Origin: Schlegelella_A sp965246805
GTDB taxonomy: Bacteria > Pseudomonadota > Gammaproteobacteria > Burkholderiales > Burkholderiaceae_C
DNA length: 64,000 nt
NCBI GenBank assembly: GCA_965246805.1
Contig: CBDFFO010000009.1
Coordinates: forward strand, 620,001-684,000
Direction: 5' to 3'
Positions 32,218-41,189 of the stretch are shown piece by piece. The notes under the pieces were generated by a model, which worked only from the letters and a program-made list of their open reading frames with translations, was not told the DNA's origin and ran no database searches. The first letter of the stretch is position 1. The number at the start of each line of letters is the position of its first letter. Made by a program: the position numbers and the translations under genes.

Positions 32218-33903
32218 ATGACCGCTGCCAATCGACGCTCCCGACACATCACCGAAGGCATCGCTCGCGCGCCGAACCGTTCGATGTACTACGCGCTCGG
32301 CTACGAAGAGGCCGACTTCAAGAAACCGATGATCGGCGTCGCCAACGGGCACTCGACCATCACGCCTTGCAATTCGGGCTTGCAGAAGCTCGCCGACGCG
32401 GCAGTGGCCGGCATCGAAGTGGCCGGCGGCAACGCGCAGATCTTCGGCACACCCACCATCAGCGACGGCATGGCGATGGGCACCGAGGGCATGAAGTACA
32501 GCCTCGTCTCGCGCGAGGTGATCGCCGATTGCATCGAGACCTGCGTCGGCGGCCAGTGGATGGACGGCGTGCTCGTGGTCGGTGGCTGCGACAAGAACAT
32601 GCCGGGCGGCATGATGGGCATCCTGCGCGCGAACGTGCCTGCGATCTACGTGTACGGCGGCACGATCCTGCCGGGCCGCTATCAGGGTCAGGACCTGAAC
32701 ATCGTGAGCGTGTTCGAGGCCGTCGGTCAGTTCACCGCCGGCAAGATGAGCCAGACGGATTTCGACGCGATCGAGCGCCACGCCATTCCGGGCAGCGGCT
32801 CGTGCGGCGGCATGTACACGGCCAACACCATGAGCTCGGCCTTCGAAGCGCTTGGCATGAGCCTGCCGTTCTCGTCGACGATGGCCAACGTGCACGAGGA
32901 GATCGTCGCGGCGGCCAGCACGGCCGCGAGCGTGCTCGTCGAGGCGGTGAAAAACGACCTGAAGCCGCGCGACATCGTGACGCGGCGTTCGATCGAGAAC
33001 GCCGTCGCGGTGATCATGGCCACCGGGGGTTCGACCAACGCGGTGCTGCACTTCCTCGCGATCGCGCACACGGCCGAGGTCGAATGGACCATCGACGACT
33101 TCGAACGCGTGCGTCAGCGCGTGCCGGTGCTCTGCGATCTGAAGCCCTCGGGTCGCTTCCTCGCGGTCGACCTGCACCAGGCGGGCGGTATCCCGCAGGT
33201 GATGAAGATCTTGCTGAAGGCCGGCCTGCTGCATGGCGATTGCATGACCATCACCGGTAAGACCGTCGCCGAGAACCTCGCTGCCATTGCGGATGTACCC
33301 AGCGATGGCCAGGAGGCGATCCGACCGATCGGTGAACCGATGTACGAGCACGGTCACCTTGCGATCTTGAAGGGCAACCTCTCACCCGAGGGCTGCGTCG
33401 CGAAGATCACCGGCTTGAAGAACCCGGTCATCACGGGGCCCGCCCGCGTGTTCGACGACGAGCAATCGGCACTCGCCGCGATCATGGCGCGGCGGATCGT
33501 TGCCGGGGACGTGATGGTGCTGCGTTACCTCGGCCCGAAAGGCGCACCCGGCATGCCGGAGATGCTGGCGCCGACCGGCGCGCTGATCGGCCAGGGGCTC
33601 GGTAAATCGGTCGGGCTTGTCACCGACGGCCGTTTCTCGGGCGGCACGTGGGGCATGGTGGTGGGCCATGTCGCGCCCGAAGCGCAGGCCGGGGGCACGA
33701 TCGCACTCGTACACGAAGGCGACTCCATCACCATCGATGCGCACACCTTGCGGCTCGAACTCCACGTCTCGGAAGTTGAACTGGCGAAGCGCCGCGCCGC
33801 ATGGCAGCAGCCGGTCGCGCGCTACGCGCGCGGCGTGCTGGCCAAATTCGCCAGGAACGCGTCGAGCGCGAGCACGGGCGCCGTGCTCGACGGCGACGGC
33901 TGA
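32218..33903 (+). CDS. ilvD: Dihydroxy-acid dehydratase
   Basis: A 561-residue iron-sulfur enzyme of branched-chain amino acid and pantothenate synthesis (fourth ilv step). Cluster and signature segments are GVANGHSTITPCNSG, VVGGCDKNMPGGMMG and PGSGSCGGMYTANTM, and the C-terminal TDGRFSGGTWGMVVGHVAPE is diagnostic of IlvD/Edd. The length is standard. It complements the leu genes at 56855-60122. Confidence 0.98.
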   Translation: MTAANRRSRHITEGIARAPNRSMYYALGYEEADFKKPMIGVANGHSTITPCNSGLQKLADAAVAGIEVAGGNAQIFGTPTISDGMAMGTEGMKYSLVSREVIADCIETCVGGQWMDGVLVVGGCDKNMPGGMMGILRANVPAIYVYGGTILPGRYQGQDLNIVSVFEAVGQFTAGKMSQTDFDAIERHAIPGSGSCGGMYTANTMSSAFEALGMSLPFSSTMANVHEEIVAAASTAASVLVEAVKNDLKPRDIVTRRSIENAVAVIMATGGSTNAVLHFLAIAHTAEVEWTIDDFERVRQRVPVLCDLKPSGRFLAVDLHQAGGIPQVMKILLKAGLLHGDCMTITGKTVAENLAAIADVPSDGQEAIRPIGEPMYEHGHLAILKGNLSPEGCVAKITGLKNPVITGPARVFDDEQSALAAIMARRIVAGDVMVLRYLGPKGAPGMPEMLAPTGALIGQGLGKSVGLVTDGRFSGGTWGMVVGHVAPEAQAGGTIALVHEGDSITIDAHTLRLELHVSEVELAKRRAAWQQPVARYARGVLAKFARNASSASTGAVLDGDG

Positions 33904-33906
33904 TTC

Positions 33907-33927
33907 GATGCGGCGGCGGGCCGCATC
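33907..33927 (+). terminator. Hairpin after ilvD
   Basis: GATGCGG and CCGCATC form a 7-bp stem three bases after the ilvD stop. It sits between two convergent genes and could stop either transcript, but has no T-tract. Confidence 0.35.
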
Positions 33928-33964
33928 GATCGATCGCCGGCAGCGCCGCGCGGTCCGGCGAACC

Positions 33965-34234
33965 TCAACGCTTCCTTTTGCGCGCCTTCGGATCCAGGCC
34001 GAGCGCGACGAGGTTCTCTTTGCGGCGATCGGCCTTGCGCTTTTCCATCCGTTCGATCTCGCGCCGCTTGTTGAGTCCCGACACATCGGCCCACGTCCAC
34101 CACACGAGGGCAAGGATGAAGGGTGTCGCGAACTTCCATAGGTCGCCGGTGAGCTCCCAGTTCCACGCCCCGAACGGACCGATGTCAGCCACGTTCAGCA
34201 AGATGAGCACGACCCCCACGCCGACGAAAAACAT
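33965..34234 (-). CDS. Small Trp-rich protein (TIGR04438 type)
   Basis: An 89-residue protein with an N-terminal transmembrane helix (FFVGVGVVLILLNVADIGPF), a Trp-rich middle (WNWELTGDLWKF, LVWWTWADVSG) and a very basic tail (MEKRKADRRKEN, ARKRKR). It matches the small Trp-rich protein family found in Burkholderiales; its function is unknown. It is convergent with ilvD and divergent from the cytochrome gene. Confidence 0.85.
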   Translation of the reverse strand: MFFVGVGVVLILLNVADIGPFGAWNWELTGDLWKFATPFILALVWWTWADVSGLNKRREIERMEKRKADRRKENLVALGLDPKARKRKR

Positions 34235-34385
34235 GTGAAACCCCGGTCTCGTTCAGTCACGCGGAGAACCGCGAGGATGGCGCGCCGGCCGGGCATCGAG
34301 CTGGCGCCTGGCACGGGCAACGGCCGCGTGTTGCAATGGGAAGAGATGGTAGCGGGTTGCCGCCACCGCGATCACCAGGTGCGCC

Positions 34386-34715
34386 ATGAACTTGCCCAGT
34401 CGCTCACGCTTCTCACACTCGCTCACGATCGCGGGGGCTGCGCTCTTCGCGGCGAGCGCCGCCCACGCGAACCCCGAGCTCGCCGACAAGAAGAACTGCA
34501 TGGCCTGCCATTCGGTCGACAGGAAGATCATGGGCCCGGCATTCAAAGACGTCGCGGCGCGCTATGCGGGCCAGAAAGACGCGGTCGACAAGCTCGCGCA
34601 GAAGGTCGTGAAGGGCGGCGGCGGCGTGTGGGGCGCGCTGCCGATGCCCGCCCATCCGCAGGTGAGCGACGCCGAGGCGCGCCAGCTCGTGCAATGGATC
34701 CTGCAGCTGAAGTGA
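34386..34715 (+). CDS. Class I cytochrome c (c551/c552 type)
   Basis: A 109-residue periplasmic electron carrier. A signal peptide (AGAALFAASAAHA) precedes the haem site CMACH (Cys38, Cys41, His42). The distal Met is in ALPMPAHPQVS, the usual position for c551/c552 cytochromes, and the C-terminal helix is LVQWILQLK. Its partner oxidase or reductase is not in the window. Confidence 0.93.
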   Translation: MNLPSRSRFSHSLTIAGAALFAASAAHANPELADKKNCMACHSVDRKIMGPAFKDVAARYAGQKDAVDKLAQKVVKGGGGVWGALPMPAHPQVSDAEARQLVQWILQLK

Positions 34716-34716
34716 T

Positions 34717-36423
34717 TCAGTGCGGTGCGCCGCTGCGGCAGGCCGCCCACAGATCGAGTTCAACGCGGTAGGTGGGCGTGCGCACGTCGACCACGCCGAG
34801 CACGCTGTGATAAAGGTTGTCGTGCGAGACGCTCGCGCGCAGGCCCTTCGCGATGCACGCGCGATCGAGCTGGCGCAGCGGCGCGCGGTCGGCCGCGAAC
34901 CACGCAACGAGCGGCACGTGGGTCTGCGCTTCGGGCGCGATCGCATACGGCACGCCGTGCAGGAACACGCCGTATTCGCCGAGCGATTCACCGTGGTCGC
35001 TCATGTAGACGAGGGAGCCCTCGTACGCGCTCGATTTCGCCTTGAGCCAGGCGATGGTCGACGCGAGCACATGGTCGGTGTAGGCGATGGAGTTGTCGTA
35101 CGCGTTGACGAGCGCGCCGTGCTCGCAATCGGCCAGCGTGTTGGTCGTGCACTCCGGAAGGAAGCGTTTGAAGGTCGGCGGTGAACGCTTGCCGTACGCG
35201 GGGCCGTGGCTGCCCATCTGATGCATCACGATGACGACGCCGCGCTGGCGTCGTTCGGCAGGCAACGCGTCGATGCGCGCATCGAGGCCGACGAGCAGGG
35301 CCTCGTCGAGACACTCGTCGCCGTCGCAGAGCTTGGCCAGCTTGCCCGCCTTCGCGTCGTCGGCGGTCGAGACATGCGCAACCCGGTCGCACACACCTTT
35401 GCAGCCGGCCTGGTTGTCGATCCACAGCACCGCCAGGCCGGCGGCCTGCAGCACGTCGAGCAGGTTTTCCACCTCCGACTTGCGATTTTCGTAGCCGCTC
35501 TTGCCGAGCGACGAGAACATGCACGGCACCGATGCGAACGTGTTGGTGCCGCACGAGTGCGCATCGGGATAGCTGAAAACACCGTTGGCCGCGATCTCGG
35601 GCGTGGTGTCGCGCGCGTAGCCGTTGACGCCGAAGTGATCGGATCGAGCCGTCTCGCCGACCACGATGACGGCGAGCGGCGGCTTGGTCTCGCTCGCGTG
35701 GCTCGGTCCGAGCGCCGCACCGGCGCTGATCTTCTCGAGTGCCGTGCTGCGCGTGAAGAAAGGCTTCAGCGCCATGTCGCCGATGGCGTAGAAGCCACCG
35801 AGGGGGTTCAGCATGTAGCGCAGCTTCAGGTTGTTGCGCACGAGCGGCGCGAGCTCGCGGTACATCGCGAAGATGCCGCCCGCGGCGACCGCCACGCCGG
35901 TCGTGAAGAGAACGCTGTTGCGTGCGATCTGCCGCCACGCCGAAGGCCGCGTCAGCGGTTGCCAGACGAGCCACAGCGCCGGCACGAAGGCCACGACCAA
36001 GAGGTTCAGCAGCAAGGGCCAGCTGAGCAGGTCACGCACCTCGCGCAGGTCGGTCTGGGCGGTGTTGGCGATCATCGTGGCGTCGATGACGGCGCCGTAA
36101 TTGAACATGAAGTGCTGCGCCACGGCCGCCGCGATCAGCATCACGGTCCAGAGCGGCTTCATGAAGCGGCTCCACGCGAAGCATGCGAAGAACGCGGCCG
36201 TCGCGGCGAAGATGATGACGGCGACGCCTGCCATCAAGGGCAGTTCCGCCGTGCCGCCGATGCGCAGCAACGCGCGCCAGAGCGTTGCGTTGCCCACGAG
36301 CGCGAGCCAGGCCGACAGGACCATCACGACGGTCTGCGCGGAGCGTGGCTTCAACCTCGTCGTGTCGTCGACCCGCGATGTCGACAGCTTGAAAAACGGA
36401 TGCGGCGGTTTCGGCAAGGGCAC
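34717..36423 (-). CDS. eptA: EptA-type lipid A phosphoethanolamine transferase
   Basis: A 568-residue inner-membrane enzyme. Five N-terminal helices (starting TVVMVLSAWLALVGNATLW) precede a periplasmic alkaline-phosphatase-fold domain with VVGETARSDHFGVNGY, the phosphate-accepting threonine in CGTNTFASVPCMFS, MHQMGSHGPAY and YMSDHGESLGE, plus several paired cysteines. This is the EptA/MCR family, which adds phosphoethanolamine to lipid A. GTG 36423 is the longest start; an internal start near MVLSAWL is possible. No PmrAB-type regulator is adjacent. Confidence 0.9.
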   Translation of the reverse strand: MPLPKPPHPFFKLSTSRVDDTTRLKPRSAQTVVMVLSAWLALVGNATLWRALLRIGGTAELPLMAGVAVIIFAATAAFFACFAWSRFMKPLWTVMLIAAAVAQHFMFNYGAVIDATMIANTAQTDLREVRDLLSWPLLLNLLVVAFVPALWLVWQPLTRPSAWRQIARNSVLFTTGVAVAAGGIFAMYRELAPLVRNNLKLRYMLNPLGGFYAIGDMALKPFFTRSTALEKISAGAALGPSHASETKPPLAVIVVGETARSDHFGVNGYARDTTPEIAANGVFSYPDAHSCGTNTFASVPCMFSSLGKSGYENRKSEVENLLDVLQAAGLAVLWIDNQAGCKGVCDRVAHVSTADDAKAGKLAKLCDGDECLDEALLVGLDARIDALPAERRQRGVVIVMHQMGSHGPAYGKRSPPTFKRFLPECTTNTLADCEHGALVNAYDNSIAYTDHVLASTIAWLKAKSSAYEGSLVYMSDHGESLGEYGVFLHGVPYAIAPEAQTHVPLVAWFAADRAPLRQLDRACIAKGLRASVSHDNLYHSVLGVVDVRTPTYRVELDLWAACRSGAPH

Positions 36424-36504
36424 CGAGCGACTCTATCAAAGCCGCTGCGGCCCACGTGTCCGAAAACGGCGAGTCACCCGCGTCTCGCTGGCGATAATAG
36501 CCCC

Positions 36505-37983
36505 ATGACATTCGATGCCGACGCCGCTTACCAGGCCCTGCGCGCCCGCGACAGCCGCTTCGACGGCAGGCTCTTCGTCGGCGTCACGTCGACCGGCGTC
36601 TACTGCCGGCCAATCTGCCGTGTGCGCACGCCGATGCAACGCAACTGCCGCTTCTTCGACACGCACGCGCAAGCCGAAGCGGCCTCGTTCAGGCCCTGCC
36701 TCAAGTGCCGACCGGAGATCGCGCCGGGGCCAGGCTTGCCATGGACGGTGATGGACGCCTCGGCGACGCTCGCGCAGCAAGCGGCCGACGCGCTCGACGC
36801 CGGCGCGTCGACGGGCGAGGCGCCGAGCATCGCCGCCCTCGCCGCGCGCCTCGGCGTGAGCGAGCGGCACGTGCGCCGCATCTTCTTCGCCGCGCACGGC
36901 GTGACGCCGCTGCAATACCTGCAGACACGGCGCCTGCTGCTTGCCAAGCAGCTCCTCACCGACACGACCTGGCCGGTTGCCCAGATCGCGCTGTCGAGCG
37001 GGTTCAGGAGCTTGCGTCGCTTCAACGCCGCGTTTGCCGACGGCTATCGCATGCAACCCGGGCAGTTGCGACGCGCGGCGAAAGACGGCACCGCGATCGT
37101 GCACGACGCTTCGCAGGTCACCGTCACGCTCGGCTACCGCTCGCCGTACGACCACGCCCACCTGCTGCGCTTTTTCGAGCGCCGCGCGATCCCGCAGGTC
37201 GAAGTCGTCGCGGGCCTAGTGATTCGCCGCAGCGTTCGCGCCGGCACGCTCGCCGACGCGGCGGGCTGGATCGAAGCCACTTTCATACCGCACCGTTCGC
37301 AGGTGCGTCTCGCGTTCGCGCCGTCCCTCGGCGCGGCGAGCGGCCGCGTTGTCGCCGCGGCGCGCCGCTGGCTCGACCTCGACGCCTCGCCACAAACGAT
37401 CGACGAGGCGATGGTCGAGCTGCCCGGTCCGCCCGGCATGCGGCTACCCGGGTCGATCGATGCGTTCGAGCTCGCCGTGCGCGCGGTGCTCGGACAGCAA
37501 GTCACGGTCGCCGCGGCCCGCACGCTGGCGCGCCGTCTGGTCGATCGCTTCGGCGCGTCGGTCGCGACGCCGTGGGCCGAGATCAACCGCACCTTCCCAG
37601 CGCCGGCGACGCTGGCCGCGTGTGAACCATCGGCCATCGCCGAGCTGGGCATCATCCGCAGCCGCGCGGCGGCCATCGTCGAACTCGCAGCGCACTGGGA
37701 CGAGGTCGCGCCGCTCATCGGCATCCGCGCCGACCCGACCGGGCTCGTGACGCGGCTGGTCGCTTGCAAGGGTGTCGGTCAGTGGACCGCCCACTACATC
37801 GCGATGCGTGCGCTCGGCTGGCCCGACGCGTTTCCGCCCGGCGATGTCGCGGTGCTGAAGGCGATGCGCGGGCAGTTCTCGCTCGACACCCATCGCGAGA
37901 TCGAACGACACGTCGAACGTTGGCGACCGTGGCGTGCGTATGCGCTTCTGCGCCTTTGGAACCTGCTGGAGAAAGCCACATGA
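36505..37983 (+). CDS. Ada-AlkA fusion: methyl-phosphotriester receptor, AraC regulator and 3-methyladenine glycosylase
   Basis: A 492-residue three-part protein. Residues 1-70 are the Ada zinc domain (Cys34, 38, 65 and 68; YCRPIC and CLKC), whose first cysteine accepts a methyl group from DNA phosphotriesters. About 95-185 is an AraC helix-turn-helix (LGVSERHVRRIFFAAHGVTP). From about 195 on is an AlkA-type HhH glycosylase (LGYRSPYDHAHLLRFF, VRAVLGQQVTVAAARTLARR, KGVGQWTAHYIAMRALGWPD). It should sense alkylation and excise alkylated bases. The O6-alkylguanine transferase part of Ada is a separate gene directly downstream. Confidence 0.95.
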   Translation: MTFDADAAYQALRARDSRFDGRLFVGVTSTGVYCRPICRVRTPMQRNCRFFDTHAQAEAASFRPCLKCRPEIAPGPGLPWTVMDASATLAQQAADALDAGASTGEAPSIAALAARLGVSERHVRRIFFAAHGVTPLQYLQTRRLLLAKQLLTDTTWPVAQIALSSGFRSLRRFNAAFADGYRMQPGQLRRAAKDGTAIVHDASQVTVTLGYRSPYDHAHLLRFFERRAIPQVEVVAGLVIRRSVRAGTLADAAGWIEATFIPHRSQVRLAFAPSLGAASGRVVAAARRWLDLDASPQTIDEAMVELPGPPGMRLPGSIDAFELAVRAVLGQQVTVAAARTLARRLVDRFGASVATPWAEINRTFPAPATLAACEPSAIAELGIIRSRAAAIVELAAHWDEVAPLIGIRADPTGLVTRLVACKGVGQWTAHYIAMRALGWPDAFPPGDVAVLKAMRGQFSLDTHREIERHVERWRPWRAYALLRLWNLLEKAT

Positions 37984-38516
37984 AAATCGCTTCACCCACC
38001 CGCACGTACACCGCGCAGGGTGTCTACCCGTCGCGCCTCGGGCCCATGCTTCTCGCGCGCACCGCCAAAGGCCTGGCGGGCGCGTGGTTCGAGGGTCAGA
38101 AGCATCAGCCATCGGCCGTTGACGCCCCGACGCGCCCCGACGATGCCCTGCTGCGCCGAACGCACGAGCAACTGAGCGCCTATTTCGATGGGGAATCAGC
38201 CGCCTTCGATGTGCCCCTGGACCTCATCGGCACCGAGTTCCAAAGGGCGGTGTGGCAAGCATTGCTGGCGGTCGGACGCGGCCGCACTTGCTCTTACGGC
38301 GAGATCGCCAAGGCTCTCGGCAGGCCGGTCGCCGGGCGCGCGGTCGGTGCGGCCGTCGGGCGCAACCCGATCTCCGTGATCGTGCCGTGTCATCGGGTGA
38401 TCGGCAGCTCGGGCGCGCTTACCGGGTACGCCGGGGGCATCGATCGGAAGATCGCGCTGTTGGCGCTGGAGGGCGCGCATCAATCTACCGCTGGGCCTGT
38501 GCCGACGCTCGGCTGA
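37980..38516 (+). CDS. ogt: Methylated-DNA-protein-cysteine methyltransferase
   Basis: A 178-residue suicide repair protein that takes alkyl groups from O6-alkylguanine. The active-site PCHR is in NPISVIVPCHRVIGSSG; the helix-turn-helix region FQRAVWQALLAVGRGRTCSY and YGEIAKALGRP are typical. The start overlaps the Ada-AlkA stop (ATGA), so the alkylation-repair pair is co-translated. Its 3' end overlaps the convergent gene by 37 bases. Confidence 0.95.
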   Translation: MKIASPTRTYTAQGVYPSRLGPMLLARTAKGLAGAWFEGQKHQPSAVDAPTRPDDALLRRTHEQLSAYFDGESAAFDVPLDLIGTEFQRAVWQALLAVGRGRTCSYGEIAKALGRPVAGRAVGAAVGRNPISVIVPCHRVIGSSGALTGYAGGIDRKIALLALEGAHQSTAGPVPTLG

Positions 38517-39064
38517 GTCGGGTTGGGCGGGAATGCGCCCGCGTCAGCGGCGCGCGCATAAATGCGGTCGGGCAACGTCGCGTGGTATCGCGTGACCTTG
38601 GACGCCACGTGAGGCGCGTTCGCCGTCGTGTTGCCGAGCGTGACGCCGCGCTCGAGCAGGTGCCAACGCCATTTAGCGATCGCGTGGAAGGGGCGTGTCA
38701 CATCGGCGGGGCCCGGCATCGGTGTGCCGTGGACCATTTGCAAAGTGATCGACCTGGCGGCGTCCGCGTTGGGCTTGCAGCTCCAGTTGCGGCCGTCTTC
38801 GATCGTACAGTCGGTGAACTTGCTCGAAGGCCCTCTCTCGCCGACGACCCAGAAGATCACTTCGTTGTGGGCCTTAAGAGCCCGGTATCGAAAGCGGCCG
38901 GCCAGCCGGAGTTCACCGGTGCAGGTGTCGCCCTGCCACTGACCCTTCGCGCAATCGACCGTGTAGATCGTGCGCTCGCCTTGCATGGTGATGAAGTCGG
39001 AAGCCCATGCGGCGCCGAACAGCGCCGCGAGCACCCCCACCAACACGATCCAGACACGAACCAA
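38480..39064 (-). CDS. Exported or membrane-anchored protein of unknown function
   Basis: A 194-residue protein with an N-terminal hydrophobic segment (VRVWIVLVGVLAALFGAAWA) that is either a signal peptide or an anchor, then a cysteine-containing domain (TVDCAKGQWQGDTCTGEL, DCTIEDGRNWSCK) probably held by disulfides. The family is not recognised. TTG 39064 is chosen as start because GGGAG lies eight bases upstream and the hydrophobic segment follows directly; the frame is open further, to about 39163. Confidence 0.6.
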   Translation of the reverse strand: MVRVWIVLVGVLAALFGAAWASDFITMQGERTIYTVDCAKGQWQGDTCTGELRLAGRFRYRALKAHNEVIFWVVGERGPSSKFTDCTIEDGRNWSCKPNADAARSITLQMVHGTPMPGPADVTRPFHAIAKWRWHLLERGVTLGNTTANAPHVASKVTRYHATLPDRIYARAADAGAFPPNPTQPSVGTGPAVD

Positions 39065-39141
39065 CAGAGCGTCTCCCGAGGCGCGGCCGGGCCGCACCCG
39101 CGCATTGTCGCTTCGCGACCGACGTGCGACCCTCGTGTTGA

Positions 39142-39740
39142 CCCCAAGTCTCGAGCGGTGCAAAAGTCACCGCTTCAGGCGCGATCCAGCTGGAGCCGCA
39201 TCTCGGCGCCACGCTCGGCAACCCGTTGCTGCGCGGCTTGCCCGATTTCCTGGTCGTTCCGCTGGCCGAGAAGATCGGCGTCGACAAAGGGCTCCGCCCC
39301 ATGACCGCTGCCCAACGCCTGGCGCTGCTCCTGAACGAGGTACGGGCCTTCATGCTCTGCGCCACCCCGAGCCTCGCCCGGTGCGGCAAGTCGATCGACG
39401 CGCACGCACCCTGATCGCCGGCCAGGCGCCGGGCAGCAAGGTGCACGCGAGCGACGTGCCGTTCGACGACGCCAGTGGCGAGCGGCTACGTCACTGGCTC
39501 GGCATGGGCCTGACGGTCGACAGGCAATCTCACCGAGACGGTGCGCGCCTGACGCGACAATTGGCCCGCAGTGCTGCCATGGCCACAACCCATCCGCGCA
39601 ACAACCCGTGGCTCAAGGCGAACCCATGGTTCGACCTCGACCTCGTGTCCGCAAGGCCGGAACGAATCCGCGCTCTCAAAGGGCCAAGTCCGACAAATGC
39701 CTTAACGCGAACGACCGGCGCCAAGAGCCGACTTTGGTGA
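39142..39740 (+). pseudogene. Decayed uracil-DNA glycosylase family gene
   Basis: Pieces of a UDG-superfamily protein are spread over two frames. From ATG 39301 comes MTAAQRLALLLNEVRAFMLC, which stops at 39414. In another frame, from about 39399, is RTLIAGQAPGSKVHASDVPF, continuing DDASGERLRHWLGM. After about 30 unrelated residues comes the C-terminal motif HPRNNPWLKANPWFD (about 39590-39640). A frameshift and an internal deletion would explain this. The frame upstream of 39301 (39142 on) reads GNPLLRGLPDFLVVPLAEKI, perhaps the remnant of another gene. Confidence 0.75.
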
Positions 39741-39936
39741 CCGCCGCTCTGGTGAAGGGCTGCCGGACGCCCGGCCGCGCACGCCGCAATCGATTTCGAC
39801 CTTTCAACTATCGTAGAACCAATAGAACAAGTTGAAGCGGATGTCTCGCTGGCAGCGCTCGCGCTGGTCTCGATGTGACGGTTGCGTGCGGCATGGTCCG
39901 GTACGAGCCGGGCGTTGCCCGGCCCCTAGGAGCGAT

Positions 39937-40527
39937 GTGATCGAAAAGCCCTTCGAACCTGCCCCTGACTCTTCGAGGGTAGACCGACGCCGGCTGCGCA
40001 TCGCGTTTGCGGCCAACATCGCCATGTTCGTCGTTGGCCTCATCGGGTGGCGCCTCGCCAACTCAACGGCCCTTCTCGCCGACGCGTTCGACATGCTGGC
40101 CGACGCGACCGCATACGCCGTTGCCCATTGGGCTGTCGGGCGGTCCACCCAGGATCAGAAGATCGCTGCGCGTTGGTCCGGGGGAACGCTGATCGCTTTG
40201 GGCTTGGGCATTCTTGCCGAAGTCATCCATCGCTGGCTCAGGCCTCCTGAGCCGGAGGGCATCGTCATCATGGGCTTTGCGGCGCTCTCGCTCGTCGTCA
40301 ATGGGTTGGTTCTTCGCATGCTGTCGACGTATCGGAACGCGCCAGAGTTGCACCTTCGCGCGACTTGGGTGGATACGCGTGCGGATGTTCTTGTCAACGT
40401 CGGCGTGCTCGCGTCTGGTGCGGCGATCGCAGTGACCGACTATTGGAGGATCGACTTGTTGGCAGGTGCCGCGATCGGGATGTTCGTGATCCACGAAGGA
40501 ATCGAGATCTGGCGACAGGACGACTGA
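39937..40527 (+). CDS. Short cation diffusion facilitator (CDF) transporter
   Basis: A 196-residue inner-membrane protein made of the six-helix CDF transport domain only. The metal-binding helices read LLADAFDMLADATAYAVAHW and WVDTRADVLVNVGVLASG, with D-x3-D pairs where most zinc CDFs have H-x3-D. The cytoplasmic dimerisation domain (about 80-90 residues) is absent, as in other short CDF-like proteins. GTG 39937 follows TAGGAG by four bases; an upstream in-frame start at 39832 is less likely. The metal is unknown. Confidence 0.78.
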   Translation: MIEKPFEPAPDSSRVDRRRLRIAFAANIAMFVVGLIGWRLANSTALLADAFDMLADATAYAVAHWAVGRSTQDQKIAARWSGGTLIALGLGILAEVIHRWLRPPEPEGIVIMGFAALSLVVNGLVLRMLSTYRNAPELHLRATWVDTRADVLVNVGVLASGAAIAVTDYWRIDLLAGAAIGMFVIHEGIEIWRQDD

Positions 40528-40678
40528 GCCCACCACACATCCACCCGGTCATTGGGCGCTGACCAGCCGGCCACGTAACGATCAAACTCGCTCACGCGTC
40601 GCCTTGAAGTTCTCGGGGCGGCGACGTTGTCAGCCGGAAACTGCTCGGGTACCGATGGATCGCGTGAGAACTCCGGAC

Positions 40679-40706
40679 ACAAAAACGCCCGGGTTGACCG
40701 GGCGCC
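40679..40706 (-). terminator. Intrinsic terminator of the tRNA operon
   Basis: On the minus strand, CGCCCGG-TCAA-CCGGGCG (with flanking G:C pairs) is followed by TTTTTGTG, about 60 bases after tRNA-Asp. A clear Rho-independent terminator. Confidence 0.85.
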
Positions 40707-40765
40707 GTTTAAGTTTCTAGTCCTCTTTTATTCGGTCCTCTTATAAACCTCTCGGAACTGATTTC

Positions 40766-40842
40766 TGGCGGAGTGGACGGGGCTCGAACCCGCGACCCCC
40801 GGCGTGACAGGCCGGTATTCTAACCAACTGAACTACCACTCC
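40766..40842 (-). tRNA. tRNA-Asp (GTC)
   Basis: A 77-base tRNA with acceptor GGAGTGG/CCACTCC, G discriminator and CCA encoded. The anticodon loop CTGTCAC gives anticodon GTC. It is the last tRNA of the minus-strand cluster. Confidence 0.98.
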
Positions 40843-40890
40843 TAATACTTCTCGTGCCTCCCGACCGCTCTTGCGAACGACTGCGATGGA

Positions 40891-40966
40891 TGGCGTCCCC
40901 TAGGGGATTCGAACCCCTGTAATCACCGTGAAAGGGTGGTGTCCTAGGCCTCTAGACGAAGGGGAC
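40891..40966 (-). tRNA. tRNA-Glu (TTC)
   Basis: A 76-base tRNA with acceptor GTCCCCT/AGGGGAC, G discriminator and CCA encoded. The anticodon loop CTTTCAC gives anticodon TTC. It is the middle gene of the cluster, downstream of gltX, whose product charges it. Confidence 0.98.
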
Positions 40967-40992
40967 TTTTTGTCTGTGTGTCGGTCGGCTAT

Positions 40993-41068
<76 letters not shown>

Positions 41069-41109
41069 AATGACCCTCGACGTGAAACTCCGTGTCGCTT
41101 TTCCCCGAT

Positions 41110-41147
41110 CTTGCCTCGCGGCGTCTATCTTGCCTCGCGGCGTCTAT
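41110..41147. repeat. Tandem duplication of a 19-base unit
   Basis: CTTGCCTCGCGGCGTCTAT occurs twice without a gap (41110-41128 and 41129-41147), in the 120-base gap between gltX and tRNA-Ala, about 40-80 bases before the tRNA on its strand. It could affect the tRNA promoter or leader. Confidence 0.9.
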
Positions 41148-41189
41148 CTGATTCTTGCCCGAACCTTGAAATTCAAGGCAAGCCGCAGA

